A DNA stretch of 64,000 nucleotides from the NCBI GenBank assembly GCA_033977485.1, contig CM066993.1, positions 29,378,001-29,442,000 of the forward strand, in the 5' to 3' direction. Origin of the DNA: Hydrangea macrophylla (lineage: Eukaryota; Streptophyta; Magnoliopsida; Cornales; Hydrangeaceae). The position numbers and the translations under genes were made by a program. Position 1 is the first letter of the stretch; the number at the start of each line of letters is the position of its first letter. Below, one piece after another: positions 33,359 through 45,362 of this stretch. The notes under the pieces were generated by a model. The model ran no database searches. It was given only the letters and a program-made list of their open reading frames with translations, and was not told the DNA's origin.

Positions 33359-36300
33359 TTAAGCATAGTATCTCTTGAGACGGTCAATGTTGATTGGCTG
33401 ATTGAACTCAACTCCATCTAGATCCATCAGGTATGCCGCTCCTCCAGAGAGAAGCTTCTTGATGACGTATGGGCCAACCCAATTTGGCTTGAATTTCCCT
33501 CTAGGATCGAAAACGGGTGCTTTTAAGGCTTTAAGCACAAGGTCGCCTTCCTCAAGTTTTCTTGGACGGACCTTCTTGTTGAATGCTCGAGCTATTCTTC
33601 TCTGATACACATGCACATGATCAATTGCGGCCAACCTTTTCTCATCAAGTAACATTAGCTCCTCATATCTATCTCTTAGCCAATCAAATTCTGGAATCTC
33701 GGATTCTGCCACAACTCTCAAAGATGGTAGTTCTATTTCAACTGGGAGTACTGCTTCCATTCCGTAAGCCAATGAATAAGGAGTGGCTCCTGTAGATGTT
33801 CGGATAGATGTTCTGTATCCCCACAGTGCATACGGTAACTTCTCATGCCAATCTCGGTATGTATCAGTCATCTTTCTTAGGATCGTCTTCAAATTCTTAT
33901 TAGCTGCTTCAACTGCCCCATTTGTTTGTGGCCTATACGGCGCTGACATGTGGTGCATGATCTTGTATTCTTCTAGTAGATCCAAAACCTCTTTCTGGAA
34001 GTGACTGCCATGATCGGATATCAACTCATGAGGGACCCCGTATCGGCAGATTATATTTCTTCTGATAAATCTGGCCACATCTTTAGCCTTCAATGTCGCA
34101 TAAGACTCTGCTTCCACCCATTTTGTGAAATAATCAATTGCTACCAGGATGTATTGATGCCCATTAGACGCCTTCGGGGTTACTTCTCCAATAACATCTA
34201 TTCCCCAAACTGAGAATGGCCAAGGGGTAGTCATGTTGTATAGCAGTGACGGCGGCACATGCTTCATATTGGCATGGATCTGACATTTGTGACATTTTCT
34301 GACATATTCATAGCAGTCCTTGTCCATAGTAGTCCAATAATATCCTTGTCGGATGATCTTCTTAGCTAACATGTGTCCACTCATATGAGGACCACACACC
34401 CCTTCGTGAATTTGCTCCATCATCTTTCTCGCACTGTTTCCATACAGACATGTCAAGTTGAATCCATTGTGAGATCTCTTCAATAGATTTCCGCCACAAA
34501 TCATGAATTGAGCCGAGAATCTTCTTATGGCTCTCTTGTCTTTCTCAGAGGCGCCTTCCGGATATTCCCCATTTTCAATGAAGTTCCACACGTCGGTGTA
34601 CCACGGAAGTTCTTCTGCTTCTTCTATTTCCCCAATCATCTCATAAGACGGCTTTTCCCTTTGTTCAATCATCAAAGGAGTTAGCTTTATCCCCACAGGA
34701 ATCTCAATCATTGACGCTAAAGTAGCCAAAGAGTCTGTTAGCTGATTTTCTTCTCGAGGCAGGTAGAAGAACGTGATATGCAAGAAACGAGTTCGTAAAG
34801 AATCAAGATACTCATGATAGGGTTTTAACTTCTCTTCCTTGACTTTCCAATCTCCTCGAACTTGGGATATGATCAAATTGGAATCCCCGAATACATCAAG
34901 TTTCCTTACCTCCAAAGTCAATGCGGCTTCTAGCCCCAAGATACAAGCTTCATACTCAGCAGTGTTGTTGGTGGAGGTGTACTTCAGCTTAATAGAGAAT
35001 GGGGTATGTGCTCCTTCAGGGGATACAAGGATGATTCCCACTCCATATCCTTTCTGGTTTGCAGCTCCATCAAAATACATTTTCCACACATCTTCTTTTA
35101 ATTCCATCAATCCTTCGTCAGGGAACATGAACTCTCCTTCGTTTTCCAGATTTATCGGATGTTCTGCTAAATGTTCTGCGACAGCCCTTCCTTTAACAGA
35201 TTTACTCGTAGCATGTATCAAGTCAAACTCAGATAGCATCAATGTCCATCGGGAGATTCTTCCGGTCAATGCTGGTTTTTCAAATAGGTACTTCAAAGGA
35301 TCCATTCGGGAGATTAAAACAACAGGGAAGGCCAACATATAATGCCTCAGACGACGAGTGGCCCAAACCAAAGCCCAACATGTCTTTTCTAACGGAGAAT
35401 ACTTCAATTCGTATCCAGTCATCCTTTTACTTAAGTAGTAAATGGCTTTCTCTGTACGCCCTTCATCTCCTTCTTGGGCTAACATGCATCCCATAGCATT
35501 CTCTGACACGGATAAGTACAACAGCAAAGGCTTCCCTGACTTCGGGGGTAAAAGAACCGGTGGGTTTGATAAATAAGCCTTGATCTTGTCAAAAGCTTCT
35601 TGACATTGATTGTCCCATTCGAATTTCTTCCCTTTTCTCAACAAGCTGAAAAGCGGATCGCAAGTAGCAGTGAGCTTAGATATGAAGCGACTGATGAATT
35701 GGATTCTTCCCAGAAATCCTCTTACTTCCTTTTCATTTGTCGGAGGCGGCATATCCATAATAGCCTTGATCTTTGTGGGGTCAACCTCAATTCCTCTCTG
35801 TGTGATGAGAAATCCTAGCAGCTTTCCGGTGGTAACTCCAAAAGTACACTTCTGTGGATTCAATCTCATTCTGTATTTCCTTAATCTTTCAAAGAACTTG
35901 GCGAGTGCTGTTAAATGCCCACTTCTTTCTTTGGACTTAACAATCATATCATCCACATAAACTTCTACCTCTTTATGGATCATGTCATGTAACAAAGTAG
36001 TAGCAGCTCTCTGATAGGTTGCGCCAGCATTCTTTAACCCAAATGGCATCACTCGGTAGCAATACGTCCCCCAGTGAGTTGTGAATGTAGTCTTTTCTCT
36101 GTCTTCGGGTGCCATTAAAATCTGATTGTACCCTGAGAAACCATCCATGAATGATAACAACTCATGCCCCGCGGTGCTATCTACCAGAACATCTATGTGT
36201 GGAAGCGGAAAATCATCCTTAGGACTAGCCTTGTTTAGATCTCTGAAGTCAACACATACACGGATCCTTCCATCCTTCTTTGGCACAGGAACTATATTGG

Positions 36301-38114
36301 CTATCCATTCCGGATATTGGGTTACCATCAGGAATCCAGCTTTCAATTGTTTCTCAACTTCTTCTTTGATCTTCAAAGTCCATTCGGGTCTCATGCGTCT
36401 CAACTTTTGCTTAACAGGTTTTGAATTTGGAAAGAGAGGGATGTGGTGTTGGACAATCTCTGGATCGATGCCTGGCATATCTTGGTAGGACCAAGCGAAA
36501 ACATCTTTAAATTCTTTTAATAAGTTGATTAGTTCATTGCTTTCTTGTGAAGTGAGCGTGGTGCCAATATGAACATTTTGTGGATTATCTTCATTATCCA
36601 AGTTTATTAGCAAAGTTTCTTCAATAATCTTGCATGCAGATTCATTTTCATTTTCAATTAATCTTTGCAAATCCTCAGAAATTTCAAAATCAAGATCATC
36701 AGACACAGAAGAGTAAGCAAGATCCTCGTTCATTTCATTAACATTTTTGGGTACATCAAAAGCAAAAGCAGACTCAACATCATGGCTCATATTGGCCTTT
36801 ACAGACTTTCGGGGAAATGGGGGAGGGGATTTGTTGACTTCCGATTCTATCACCCAATTGTTCAGAGCTCCCTCTATTGGCTTGATTTCTTTCACATTTC
36901 CCAGTGCTTCTTCGGCATCCATCAGCATGTTCAGCTCTTCATCCATTAGCATGTTCAAATCATCACTTGTCATCAGCTCAGCCCAGTCCTTCCTTTCTTT
37001 CTTGATAGGCGGAGTATACAAGAACGGATCCTCATAGTCGGAGAACTCATGTTTGAAGAAAATCTCAAATCCAGGCTTAATGTTCTTGGTAGCCGGATCA
37101 TACCATGGTTCAGGGAACCCACAGAAGGGAAAGTCATCGCCTTCTTTCACGAAGTATCCATTCAGGATTCTTGGCCCAGAAACAACCATCGGCCCTTTTC
37201 CTTTTGTCATCTTCTTCTTATCTTCTTCAGTCAATTGATACCCAAGCCCAGATTTATCTTTCTGTTCGTGGAAGTTCGGTGGTTCAGTTATTCCTTGTTG
37301 ACGACGACCTAGTCCCATTCCAGGAAAATAGTTCATCTTCCGCACCATATGAGCCACTTTAGGATTGGCATACTGGTCAAAGTACAATGGCATGACTTCA
37401 GGGATCCAATTCTGTCCCACTTCTTCTTGTAGATCTTTGGCAACCGGGTTTCCCTTCTCGAACATCTTTCTATATTCGCGTCCGGTGATGAACGGCTTCT
37501 TTTTCTTGATCGGAGTGATTTCTTCGCCCCAGACAGATGCATCAGGAAGTTTCTTCTCATAGCTGAGTCGATCCCAAACGGATTTCTTTTTCTTAGCTCC
37601 TTCATTTATCATTCCCACAAAGTTGAATCCTCCTAATTCATTTTCTTCTTCCGGTGTTTGGACTTCTAGCACAGGACCATGGCTTGTCCCTTCTTCTTTG
37701 ATCCAGCTATCCCCAAAGATTGTTACCACATCCTCTTTCCAGATGAACTTGACTTTCTGGTGGAGAGTGGAGGCGACTGCATCATTCACATGTAACCACG
37801 GACGTCCCAATAGCAGATTAAAGCTAGCCGGAATATCAATCACTTGGAAATCAGCTTCTTTGTTTAATGGCCCGACTTCAATTTTCAACTTAATCATTCC
37901 CACAATGGCCCTTTTGGTGTTATCATAGGCCCTCACAGTTTGTGTTGATGGCAAGAGTTCTGAAATAGACAACCCCATTCTGAGAGCTGTTTGGAGAGGA
38001 CATACATTCAAGGCTGACCCATTATCTACCAAGCAGACCGGTACTCTATTCCCCAGGCAATGTACAGTGATGTAGAGAGCTCTGTTGTGGTGTGCCCCTT
38101 CCGGCGGTAAATCT
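33359..38114 (-). CDS. pol: Pol polyprotein of element B: protease, RT, two RNase H domains, integrase
   Basis: Numbering is from the first Met at 38032 (1557 residues), but the frame is open upstream to about 38135 and includes RALYITVHCLGN, which belongs to the protease, so the true N-terminus is upstream. Protease active site VDNGS is at residue 2. A G-patch-like motif (GMGLGRRQQG) is near 235. Reverse transcriptase spans about 530-735 with VPVPKKDGR, MPFGLKNAG and the catalytic YVDD near 692. The first RNase H is about 820-945. A second, DGAANQKGYG...NNTAEYEA...FGDSNL (about 980-1100), is diagnostic of the Tat group. Integrase has HHCC zinc residues (1211-1260) and catalytic D (WGID, ~1276), D (SDHG, ~1339) and E (VEAANKN, ~1374; D-35-E spacing). 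No stop interrupts it. It lies in the +1 frame relative to gag, with a short overlap. Confidence 0.95.
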
Positions 38115-40097
38115 TCATCTGTGTTTGTGAGAGGTCATAAGTAATCCCCATACTGAGATCCAAGCTTGTGTTTTCTTCAATTGCTTTAGGATTTCATCTT
38201 CTTCTTCGCTCACGGCTCCTTTACCAGCCTCTTTTGCTTTGACGACTTCTTTCTCATTCCATGTTTCTTTTCCACGATTTTCTAACTCGTGAGGCTTGAA
38301 ATGACGTCCGGAACGGGTCAAGTGGTTTGCTTCATTGGTGATCCAGATAGACTCAAGTTCTTTGGCTAACTTTTCGGTGCCAACAGTGATTTTCCAAACA
38401 GAATCATCGGGGATTATGGTATTATTAACGGAATCATCCTCATCATCATACCACCAATCTTCTTCTTCTTCCATCATTGCAATAAGATCGTCATCTTTGA
38501 TTTCAAGGTTCTCGACAGGCTTTAGCAATTCTTCTATCGGCTCAGTGCTTTGTTTCTCGGTGACTGCTTCTATGGGCTTTTCTTCCTCATACCAGATCGA
38601 GTCGTCGGTGATGGCATTGGGATCCCACCATTCAATTGTAAGATTTCCGTTGGCTATTTCTTCTTCAAAAGCCAGTGCTTCTTCGACCCATTCTTCCTCT
38701 TCCATATTCCTCAAGATGCAAATTGCAGCGTCTTCCGGAAGTTGAACATCCATAGCTGGTTGATTCGAGGATGTGATGTAGATCTTTGGGTTATAAATCT
38801 GAGATCCTTCTTCTACAAAGTTAACATTTGGCATGTTCCCCTTATGATTAGGGAGAGGATTCTTCTGAACATTTGGCTGAGAGGGAGGAGGGGAGATGAC
38901 CCCTTTTTCAATCAAGTCTTCAATTTCATGGCGAAGTCTCCAGCATCTATCTGTGCTATGTCCACGGCCTTGATGAAAGTCACAAAAGAACTCTGTTTTG
39001 AAACCCGGTGGAAGTGGATTTGGCTCTGGTTTAGGTTCCAATTTCTGCAAGTACCCTTTTTCTATCATTCTTTCAAGTGCGGTGCTTAGTGGCATCCCCA
39101 AGTCGGAAAATTCTCTTTTCTCTCTCGACTGTTTCTGATTTTGACTTCCTCTTGCATTAGCCATACTTCGACGCTCTTTCTGAAAAGGCTGAGGAGATAG
39201 TGTGTTGACGTCAGCAGACTGATGATAGACTGGCCTTTCTGTCTTTCTGTATCGATTGCTCGTGCTTTCTTTCTTGATCTTTCCATCTCTAATGGCATCT
39301 TCTATCAAAGTTCCCACATCAAACAGCTGTTCGAAACTCACAATGGACTGAAATTCTAGCCTTTCCAAGTATTCGGGCTGTAGATTCTTGATGATCATTC
39401 GGACCTGATCTTTTTCCGCTGGCCTGCTAGTCATTTGAGCAGCTTTAGCTCTCCAACGAGTAAGGAAACCTGCGAAGGATTCCCTGTACTCTTGTCGGGT
39501 GGTTTCTAGATCTCTTGCAGTTACATCAAACAACTGGTTATATGAATATTGAGCCACGAAAGCTTTGGCCAATGCCTCCCAATCTCTGGTTATGGCTGGT
39601 TCCAACGTCAAGTACCATGAAAGTGTTGCTCCACTCAAAACTCTTGGAAACAATAGAGCGAAGAGGTCAGATCCAATGCCCATGGGCTGCAAAGTTCCTA
39701 CATAAAGCCTCAGATAGCTCTTTGGATTTCCGGTTCCATTGAAAAATTCAATATGCGGCATCTTAAACTTCTCTGGGAGTTTGGCTTTTGGAGCGTCACA
39801 CAACCCTTCAACATCGAACAAATACTCATCCACCCCTTTGCTCTTTCTGATCACACTCTCTAGTTTGTCGATCTTGGCCAACTTGTCCTGAATTTCCTGA
39901 TCTAGCTGAACCTTTGGTTGAACTGTCTCCCCAAAATCTTCTTCTTCATGATGCTCTGGAGGTGGTGGTGGTGGATTAGTTAGCTGCTCAATCATTCTCA
40001 TCATAGTGGCAAGTTGTTCTCGATTCTGCTCCCTGCTCTGATCCAAGGCAGCTTGCATTGCGGCCAATCTGGCTTCCATATCCGCTTCGTATGTCAT
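38115..40097 (-). CDS. gag: Gag polyprotein of element B
   Basis: Capsid precursor of 660 residues. The start is the ATG at 40095-40097 (MTYEADMEARL). The frame is open a little further upstream (WVRAPNSRLIRS) but contains no ATG before an upstream TAA. An N-terminal Gln-rich coiled-coil-like stretch and six prolines are followed by the capsid domain (about 115-280: PHIEFFNGTGNPKSYLRLYV, SGATLSWYLTL, then MIIKNLQPEYLERL). A CX-FHQGRGHSTDRC motif (about 367-382) stands where a zinc knuckle is expected. The C-terminal third is highly acidic (DDDLIAMMEEEEDWW). It ends TGA at 38115 inside the open pol frame. Gag of element A is a shortened relative. Confidence 0.93.
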   Translation of the reverse strand: MTYEADMEARLAAMQAALDQSREQNREQLATMMRMIEQLTNPPPPPPEHHEEEDFGETVQPKVQLDQEIQDKLAKIDKLESVIRKSKGVDEYLFDVEGLCDAPKAKLPEKFKMPHIEFFNGTGNPKSYLRLYVGTLQPMGIGSDLFALLFPRVLSGATLSWYLTLEPAITRDWEALAKAFVAQYSYNQLFDVTARDLETTRQEYRESFAGFLTRWRAKAAQMTSRPAEKDQVRMIIKNLQPEYLERLEFQSIVSFEQLFDVGTLIEDAIRDGKIKKESTSNRYRKTERPVYHQSADVNTLSPQPFQKERRSMANARGSQNQKQSREKREFSDLGMPLSTALERMIEKGYLQKLEPKPEPNPLPPGFKTEFFCDFHQGRGHSTDRCWRLRHEIEDLIEKGVISPPPSQPNVQKNPLPNHKGNMPNVNFVEEGSQIYNPKIYITSSNQPAMDVQLPEDAAICILRNMEEEEWVEEALAFEEEIANGNLTIEWWDPNAITDDSIWYEEEKPIEAVTEKQSTEPIEELLKPVENLEIKDDDLIAMMEEEEDWWYDDEDDSVNNTIIPDDSVWKITVGTEKLAKELESIWITNEANHLTRSGRHFKPHELENRGKETWNEKEVVKAKEAGKGAVSEEEDEILKQLKKTQAWISVWGLLMTSHKHR

Positions 40098-41604
40098 ATC
40101 TTCAACCCTAGTCGACTCGGCTGTTCCTTCTTCTAACCCTGATCTGATCAAACGGCTGTTCGGAGCTCTGACCCAGAAAGGAGTACAACTTTTCGGTCCT
40201 ATCTTTTCTTATCTGGTTTATTTAGGGATTTTCAAATAATCAGGTATCTTTATTGCAAAAGAATTTTTCAAAGAATGATATAAGAAGGTGGATTTACAAA
40301 GATGGAAATCATAAATGGAAAATCATTTCCTTTTTCAAAAACATTTTTCTTAAAATCAAAGAAATCTTTTCAAGCTTTCAAAATTCTGAGGAAAACAAAT
40401 CTTTTCTTTTGAAAGTATATTAGAGGCGTCGCACTCGTGAGTCGTATATGCAATGCTCGTGTAGTGCATGCAATGCAGATGAAATGCAATCTAATCTAAA
40501 TGCAATGCACCTTAATCTAGCTTAGACCTAGCACATCAGCACATAAGCACATAAGATTCCTTGAGTATGCTAATCACCCTACTAATCCAATCATTATCCA
40601 AGGATTTTGAGTTTTGAAATTCTTGATGGTTCATGTTTCAAAATTGAAATTTTTCATGAAAATCTTTGAAAGAGATGGGGAGATTTGTAATTTTCAAAAG
40701 AATTTTTGAACCATCAATGCTTGTGGTGAGAAATCATGATTCTTAAAAATTGAGGTGGGAATTTTGAAATTCTAAGATCTGAGAGGAAGATTTTGAAATT
40801 GAATCATCATGATTTCTTGAAGACCAAAGTAAAATTTTTTTTTTTTTTTGAAATTCTCTAAAATCTAGGAGAATTTGAAATTGAATCATCAAAGTGTGAT
40901 CATGATTTCTGGAAATAGGAATTTTGAAATTCTCTAAAATCTAAGGAGAATTTTGGAAAGATTTTGTGAAAGTGAATCTCAAAGCAAATTTTCAAAAGGG
41001 ATATTCTTGGAATTTTCAAAAGACTTGGGGTTTTTCAAAGAAGTGCTTATAGTTTCAAAAATTTTCAAAATTGTCCTCAAATAATGATTGGATGTTCGGA
41101 TAAAGACCATACTATCCTAGAGGAATCTACCATACAAGGTTTGATGATGCCTTCGCATACACGTCCTCATCATCCACATAATCCCTTACGGGCAAGCGCA
41201 AGTAATTCATCACATTGTCCTAATCAAAGATGATAATCAAGATCCTAATTGAAGGGTTCTATAGAAACTATATGCAAAGGCCGGGTTTTAGTCTCATAAA
41301 GGGTCCATTAGCAAGCTCAGCGGTGTGGTTGACCGCCTCCCCGAGGGCGTGCCGTTCACACATAGGCTCTATATACCGCACGCGGTACAAGGCTAACGGT
41401 GACTACATGCTACCAAAACTCTTGACAAATAGAGGAAAGAGGACCCTCTATCTTCAAGGCAATGATCTCAAGCAGTCGCGGTGAAAGAACAATGCAAGTG
41501 CAAATGCAGGCAGAAACAACATGATTATTGAATTAATAACAAGGATATTCATTGGTTCAAGTCAAACCCTCGAAGAACAAGAAACCATCGGTTTCATGTT
41601 CAAA
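40098..41604 (-). other. 5' leader of element B
   Basis: 1.5 kb between primer site and gag. No coding region supported. The part at 40600-41060 is A-rich and repetitive, with imperfect copies of GAAATTCTCTAAAATCTA and CATCATGATTTC. The part at 41100-41310 is conserved with element A's leader. Confidence 0.7.
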
Positions 41605-41622
41605 TCCCCAGTGGAGTCGCCA
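41605..41622 (-). other. Primer binding site of element B (tRNA-Arg)
   Basis: Minus strand TGGCGACTCCACTGGGGA, complementary to the 3' end of plant tRNA-Arg with one mismatch, three bases inside the 5' LTR. Confidence 0.9.
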
Positions 41623-41625
41623 GAT

Positions 41626-44293
41626 TGTGGACCACTGCGAATGAGGAGCGGGTCCTGACGCTCTCCCTCGATAGTGTCCCGGGACGGATCCCAAGGAGCA
41701 CACTTCAGGGAAAACTAGGACTTCCTCACGCGATCCTAGAGACAAAGAGTCGCCACCTAATTTTTATCGGGAATTAGGAAACCCAAGTTTGACTCGCCCA
41801 AAATTGAATAAGGTTACTCGCCCTTCATTACCAGAAACAAGGTTCGGGGGTCTTGGTACGAGAGGGGAAGGAGCCCAAGCAGGACTAAAGCACCCCCTCC
41901 TCGCCCTACCGAATGGTAGGCCTTGATTCAAATATCCTTGTTATTAATTCATAATAGATGTTGTTTCCTCAAACATACTAGATAGATATATACATGGCAA
42001 AAAGAAACATCTAATGAAAATCATTTCAAGAGACTAAATCAAGTAGAAAGCGGATGCTCATGCAATACAAGGGAGAAGTATACTCACAGTGGCTAGTCCC
42101 GCCCGGGACCGATGCAAATAAAGTAAACATGTCATGATATGCAAAGGGAACGAGAAGACTTACATTGGTTGACTCAAGCGGAGTCGCGAAAGCGAAAAGA
42201 ATGGAAACGTGCAATGCAATCATGCAACAATCCTAGATAAGATGTCTCTAACAAATAATCATATAAACGGAGACTACCCTAAAGGAAATGTGTCGTTGAA
42301 ATCAAAGTTGTAAACCTAGAAAAATTCTAAAAGAAAGGATAGAGATAGTACATGATACATGGGCACTAAGCCACATGTAGACGAGGCAAACCACAAATCG
42401 AAGTCCGGGTCCGAGGCACTTAATTCTCTGCACTAATACACCAAAGAATACCCAAGCATTGCAAAAATACAAGCAAACAAATGATATGCATGATAAACAA
42501 AGGAAACATGTCATCAATCAAATTTCCAGATTCAGCAACCTCTAATGAATCCTATCAAAAGTGGTCGTAAACATGAGCTGGATAAAAACCCTTTTACAGA
42601 AAGTTAGATACATGTCTTAGGGAACTTCTCCAAAAAGTGGGACCTCAATATCAATTTTATTGTTTGAGAAATAAATGTTTTGGGAATAGTGGATCAGGAC
42701 TGTCCACTGTTCTTGTAAAAATCATAATTAAATCTACAAAAATCATATGAAGCTCTATTTGGTGTCAAAAGAAAGCTATTTCATTGTAGTATATGATAAA
42801 AATAAACCCATGGACATTCTGTAATCACAAGGTTTCTGAAAAAGTGTTTTAAACAGACTCTGTTATTCTGGAAATTTGGTATCATTTGACAAATGAATGC
42901 AAAACATAATAGAAGTATAATAGAAGTTCATGAATCATGTTAACCAAGTTGATTTAAGCTTTTGATCTCTCATCCATTTATCCTAGGTGATTTCTAAACC
43001 AAGTTTTATTCATCAATTGTTGTTGAGTGATCAAGGTATGACCATTTTGTATACATAATCATATTTGTAATTAAACTTAGAAAATTCCAGAATAGTTATA
43101 TCAACTTTAAACGCTTAGAAAACGATCCTAACTCGATCGTATGCTCACGATTTTACATCGGCATATAGATATATGAGTTAGGAATCATCCCCAAAAAGCG
43201 GAACGTCGATAACTATTATAGATTTTCTGAAATTCAAGCACAAAGAGACGATGTTCAAATCTGTCAACCGATTTCTCAACAATTTCTAAAAATAGTATAT
43301 GAATCCTAAAAGCTCTCAAAACGGACCGGATGAAAGCTAATTCATCAAAGTTTACCCAGAAAATTTGAAATCCATCAAACTATGGGTTTTGATGGACCAA
43401 ATCTAATGGACAAAACCAATCTGCTTTGCTGAATTTTTATCTAGTTCATTTTAAAGTGTGAGGAAAACATTTTAGTGATAGTTGAAGCTTATTAGAGAGA
43501 TCAAACTCATAGATCAACTTAATTATCATGATTCCCAATCAATTTAGCCCTCAAGTTCTATGAAGAACTTTTAGATCAAGGATCAAAGGGACTTATAAAT
43601 ATCATGTTGGAGATGAAATTCAATAGGAATTCTAGGTAATAGGAATAATCAAGAGATAGGTATGAACATAGAAATCATCCTTCTCATAGATCATATTTCC
43701 AAACCATCATGGAATTCAAAATAGATATATGTATATATATATATAATCATGTATGCATGAATCTAAACTAAAATTGAAGAATGAAACCAAAATTGAAAAT
43801 CAAAGTGAAAAACAATCTCTAATTGTAAATTATCAATAAAAATCAAAGAGATTTGGATCTAACTATGTGAGTGTGTGAAGAACATGAGAGGAAGAAGATG
43901 AGTGTTCTAATAAGTAGAAATAGAACTAAGTTAGATCCAAATCTTATAGATCTATATATACAAAGTAGGAATTAGAGATGAACTATAGTGTTTACCTCTT
44001 GGAGGATTCTCAATTACAAGACCAAAATTGATTTGAAGATCTTCTTCTTCAAGTGTTATTCAAGTGTTCTTCAAGCACTCATCCATGGAAGTTGAGGGAG
44101 GCAATTGATGTTCAAATTGTGGTCTAATTAGCCTAAGTTAATCTAAATTCAATTCATAATTTTCTCTCTCTAGAATTCACCTAAATTGAAAGTATATTCA
44201 AAGTATACTTCTCTCTCTTGTATGTGCTTCTATGTGTGTTTGTATCTCCAAGTATATTCAAGTGTATCTCTTCCAAGTGTCTAGTGTGTTAAG

Positions 44294-44349
<56 letters not shown>

Positions 44350-45165
44350 TCTCATATGAGATGTATGAGATCTTATATAGAGTTTTGAAGACTTAGCTCT
44401 TAAGTTTCAGGGTTAAAACAGGATTTTTAGAGCTTAAAAGAGGGTTAAAATGGCCATTTCGGAGCTTAAACGCAATTTCCAGGCAATTTCCTCGCAGTGG
44501 GAAGCTTCTAGAAGGGTCTGGAACTCAAAAAGCTCCGTGGAGGACACAAATGGAAGTGGCGGTTATGGTGGGACCCGCCACCCCCATACCCAAAACCGCC
44601 ACTTACTATTTGGGTCCCTCTGGTCACCCACAAGCTCTGTTTCAAATTTCATGCGCACTGCTTTTCCAGATTTTTGTAAAAATGCTTTTTGGTGTCCGAA
44701 ATCGTCCGTTTACGTACCGTTGGAAAGCTGTCAGGTTGAATTTCAGTATAAAAATATTTCCAGAGGTTTTATAATGAGAATTGAAGTCCAATTGAAGTCC
44801 GGAAGTCCTCCGGAACTTTCGTCGTCTTTTTGAAACCAAATGACGTCTTTTCCAAAATTGCTTTCAAATGCGCGTCGATTTCGAACTTTTCTTTAAAATT
44901 GAATCTCTGGATACCTAGAATACTGCGTTTAGAACACTTAATGTTCATATAACCCTGAGAGAATATGAATTCTGAGAGATGATTTTGACAAAACCGGGAT
45001 TTATCCATGGAAAAGGGCTTTTCTGAGCTTGAAGTCACTTTCCGAAGTCCGATCTTCTGATTGTGTGGAATCCAGTACCTTCCACGGGGTACTTTTCATC
45101 ATCGAATCCTCCAAGACGTTGTCCACCCTAAATCCTATCAGTGTGGTCAAAATTGGGTGTCTACA
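41626..45165 (-). repeat. 5' LTR of element B
   Basis: 3540 bp, nearly identical to 26322-29856. Includes TATA box 44372-44380 and (TG)27. In sense direction transcription would run from here into gag and pol. Confidence 0.96.
44372..44380 (-). promoter_or_regulatory. TATA box in B 5' LTR
   Basis: CTATATAAG on the minus strand, inside the LTR about 790 bases from its sense start. It is the likely promoter for the B genomic RNA. Confidence 0.7.
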
Positions 45166-45170
45166 GCACT
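45166..45170. repeat. Target site duplication of element B, right
   Basis: GCACT, identical to 26317-26321. Confidence 0.95.
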
Positions 45171-45300
45171 GGCCCTCCAGAAGTTGCATTAGAGTTGCGG
45201 TGATCTGGTCAGGTGTCAGGACTGCTGCGGCTGGCACCGGGGCTAGTGGAACGTCACAGCTAGCCTGCTCCGCAACCTTTTTACCCTTCTTTAGAGGCAT
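45171..45300 (-). pseudogene. Gag N-terminus of element C, separated by element B
   Basis: Starts at ATG 45298-45300 and encodes MPLKKGKKVAEQASCDVPLA...LTPDQITATLMQLLEGQ before running into element B. The remainder of gag is at 25001-26316. The start lies about 60 bases after the 5' LTR and primer site, as expected for this small element. Confidence 0.75.
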
Positions 45301-45340
45301 GACTATTAGCTAAAAAAATTGTTTTTTGAGAAATTTGTCG

Positions 45341-45358
45341 TTTTCCACAGACGGCGCT
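45341..45358 (-). other. Primer binding site of element C
   Basis: Minus strand AGCGCCGTCTGTGGAAAA, close to the TTGGCGCCGTCTGTGGGAA site common in plant gypsy elements such as the RIRE2/Retrosat type, with G-to-A changes. It starts four bases from the 5' LTR. Confidence 0.65.
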
Positions 45359-45362
45359 AAGC

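Larger units (their letters stand above)
26322..45165 (-). mobile_element. Element B: full-length Tat/Ogre-type Ty3/gypsy retrotransposon
   Basis: 18.8-kb element on the minus strand with LTRs 26322-29856 and 41626-45165, perfect GCACT duplication, tRNA-Arg primer site (41605-41622), gag (38115-40097), pol (33359-38114) and GCCAAAGAGGGGCAAAC polypurine tract. The order protease, reverse transcriptase, RNase H, second RNase H, integrase is diagnostic of the Tat lineage. The 3' untranslated region holds three tandem-repeat blocks. By eye the two LTRs differ by a 3-bp indel near their outer end, one TG repeat unit and one substitution (27434 versus 42741), so insertion was recent. It lies inside element C. 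Confidence 0.96.

Noticed and set aside
34839..38745. Many plus-strand open frames of 60-179 residues opposite gag and pol
   Set aside because: They are antisense shadows of the B coding regions.
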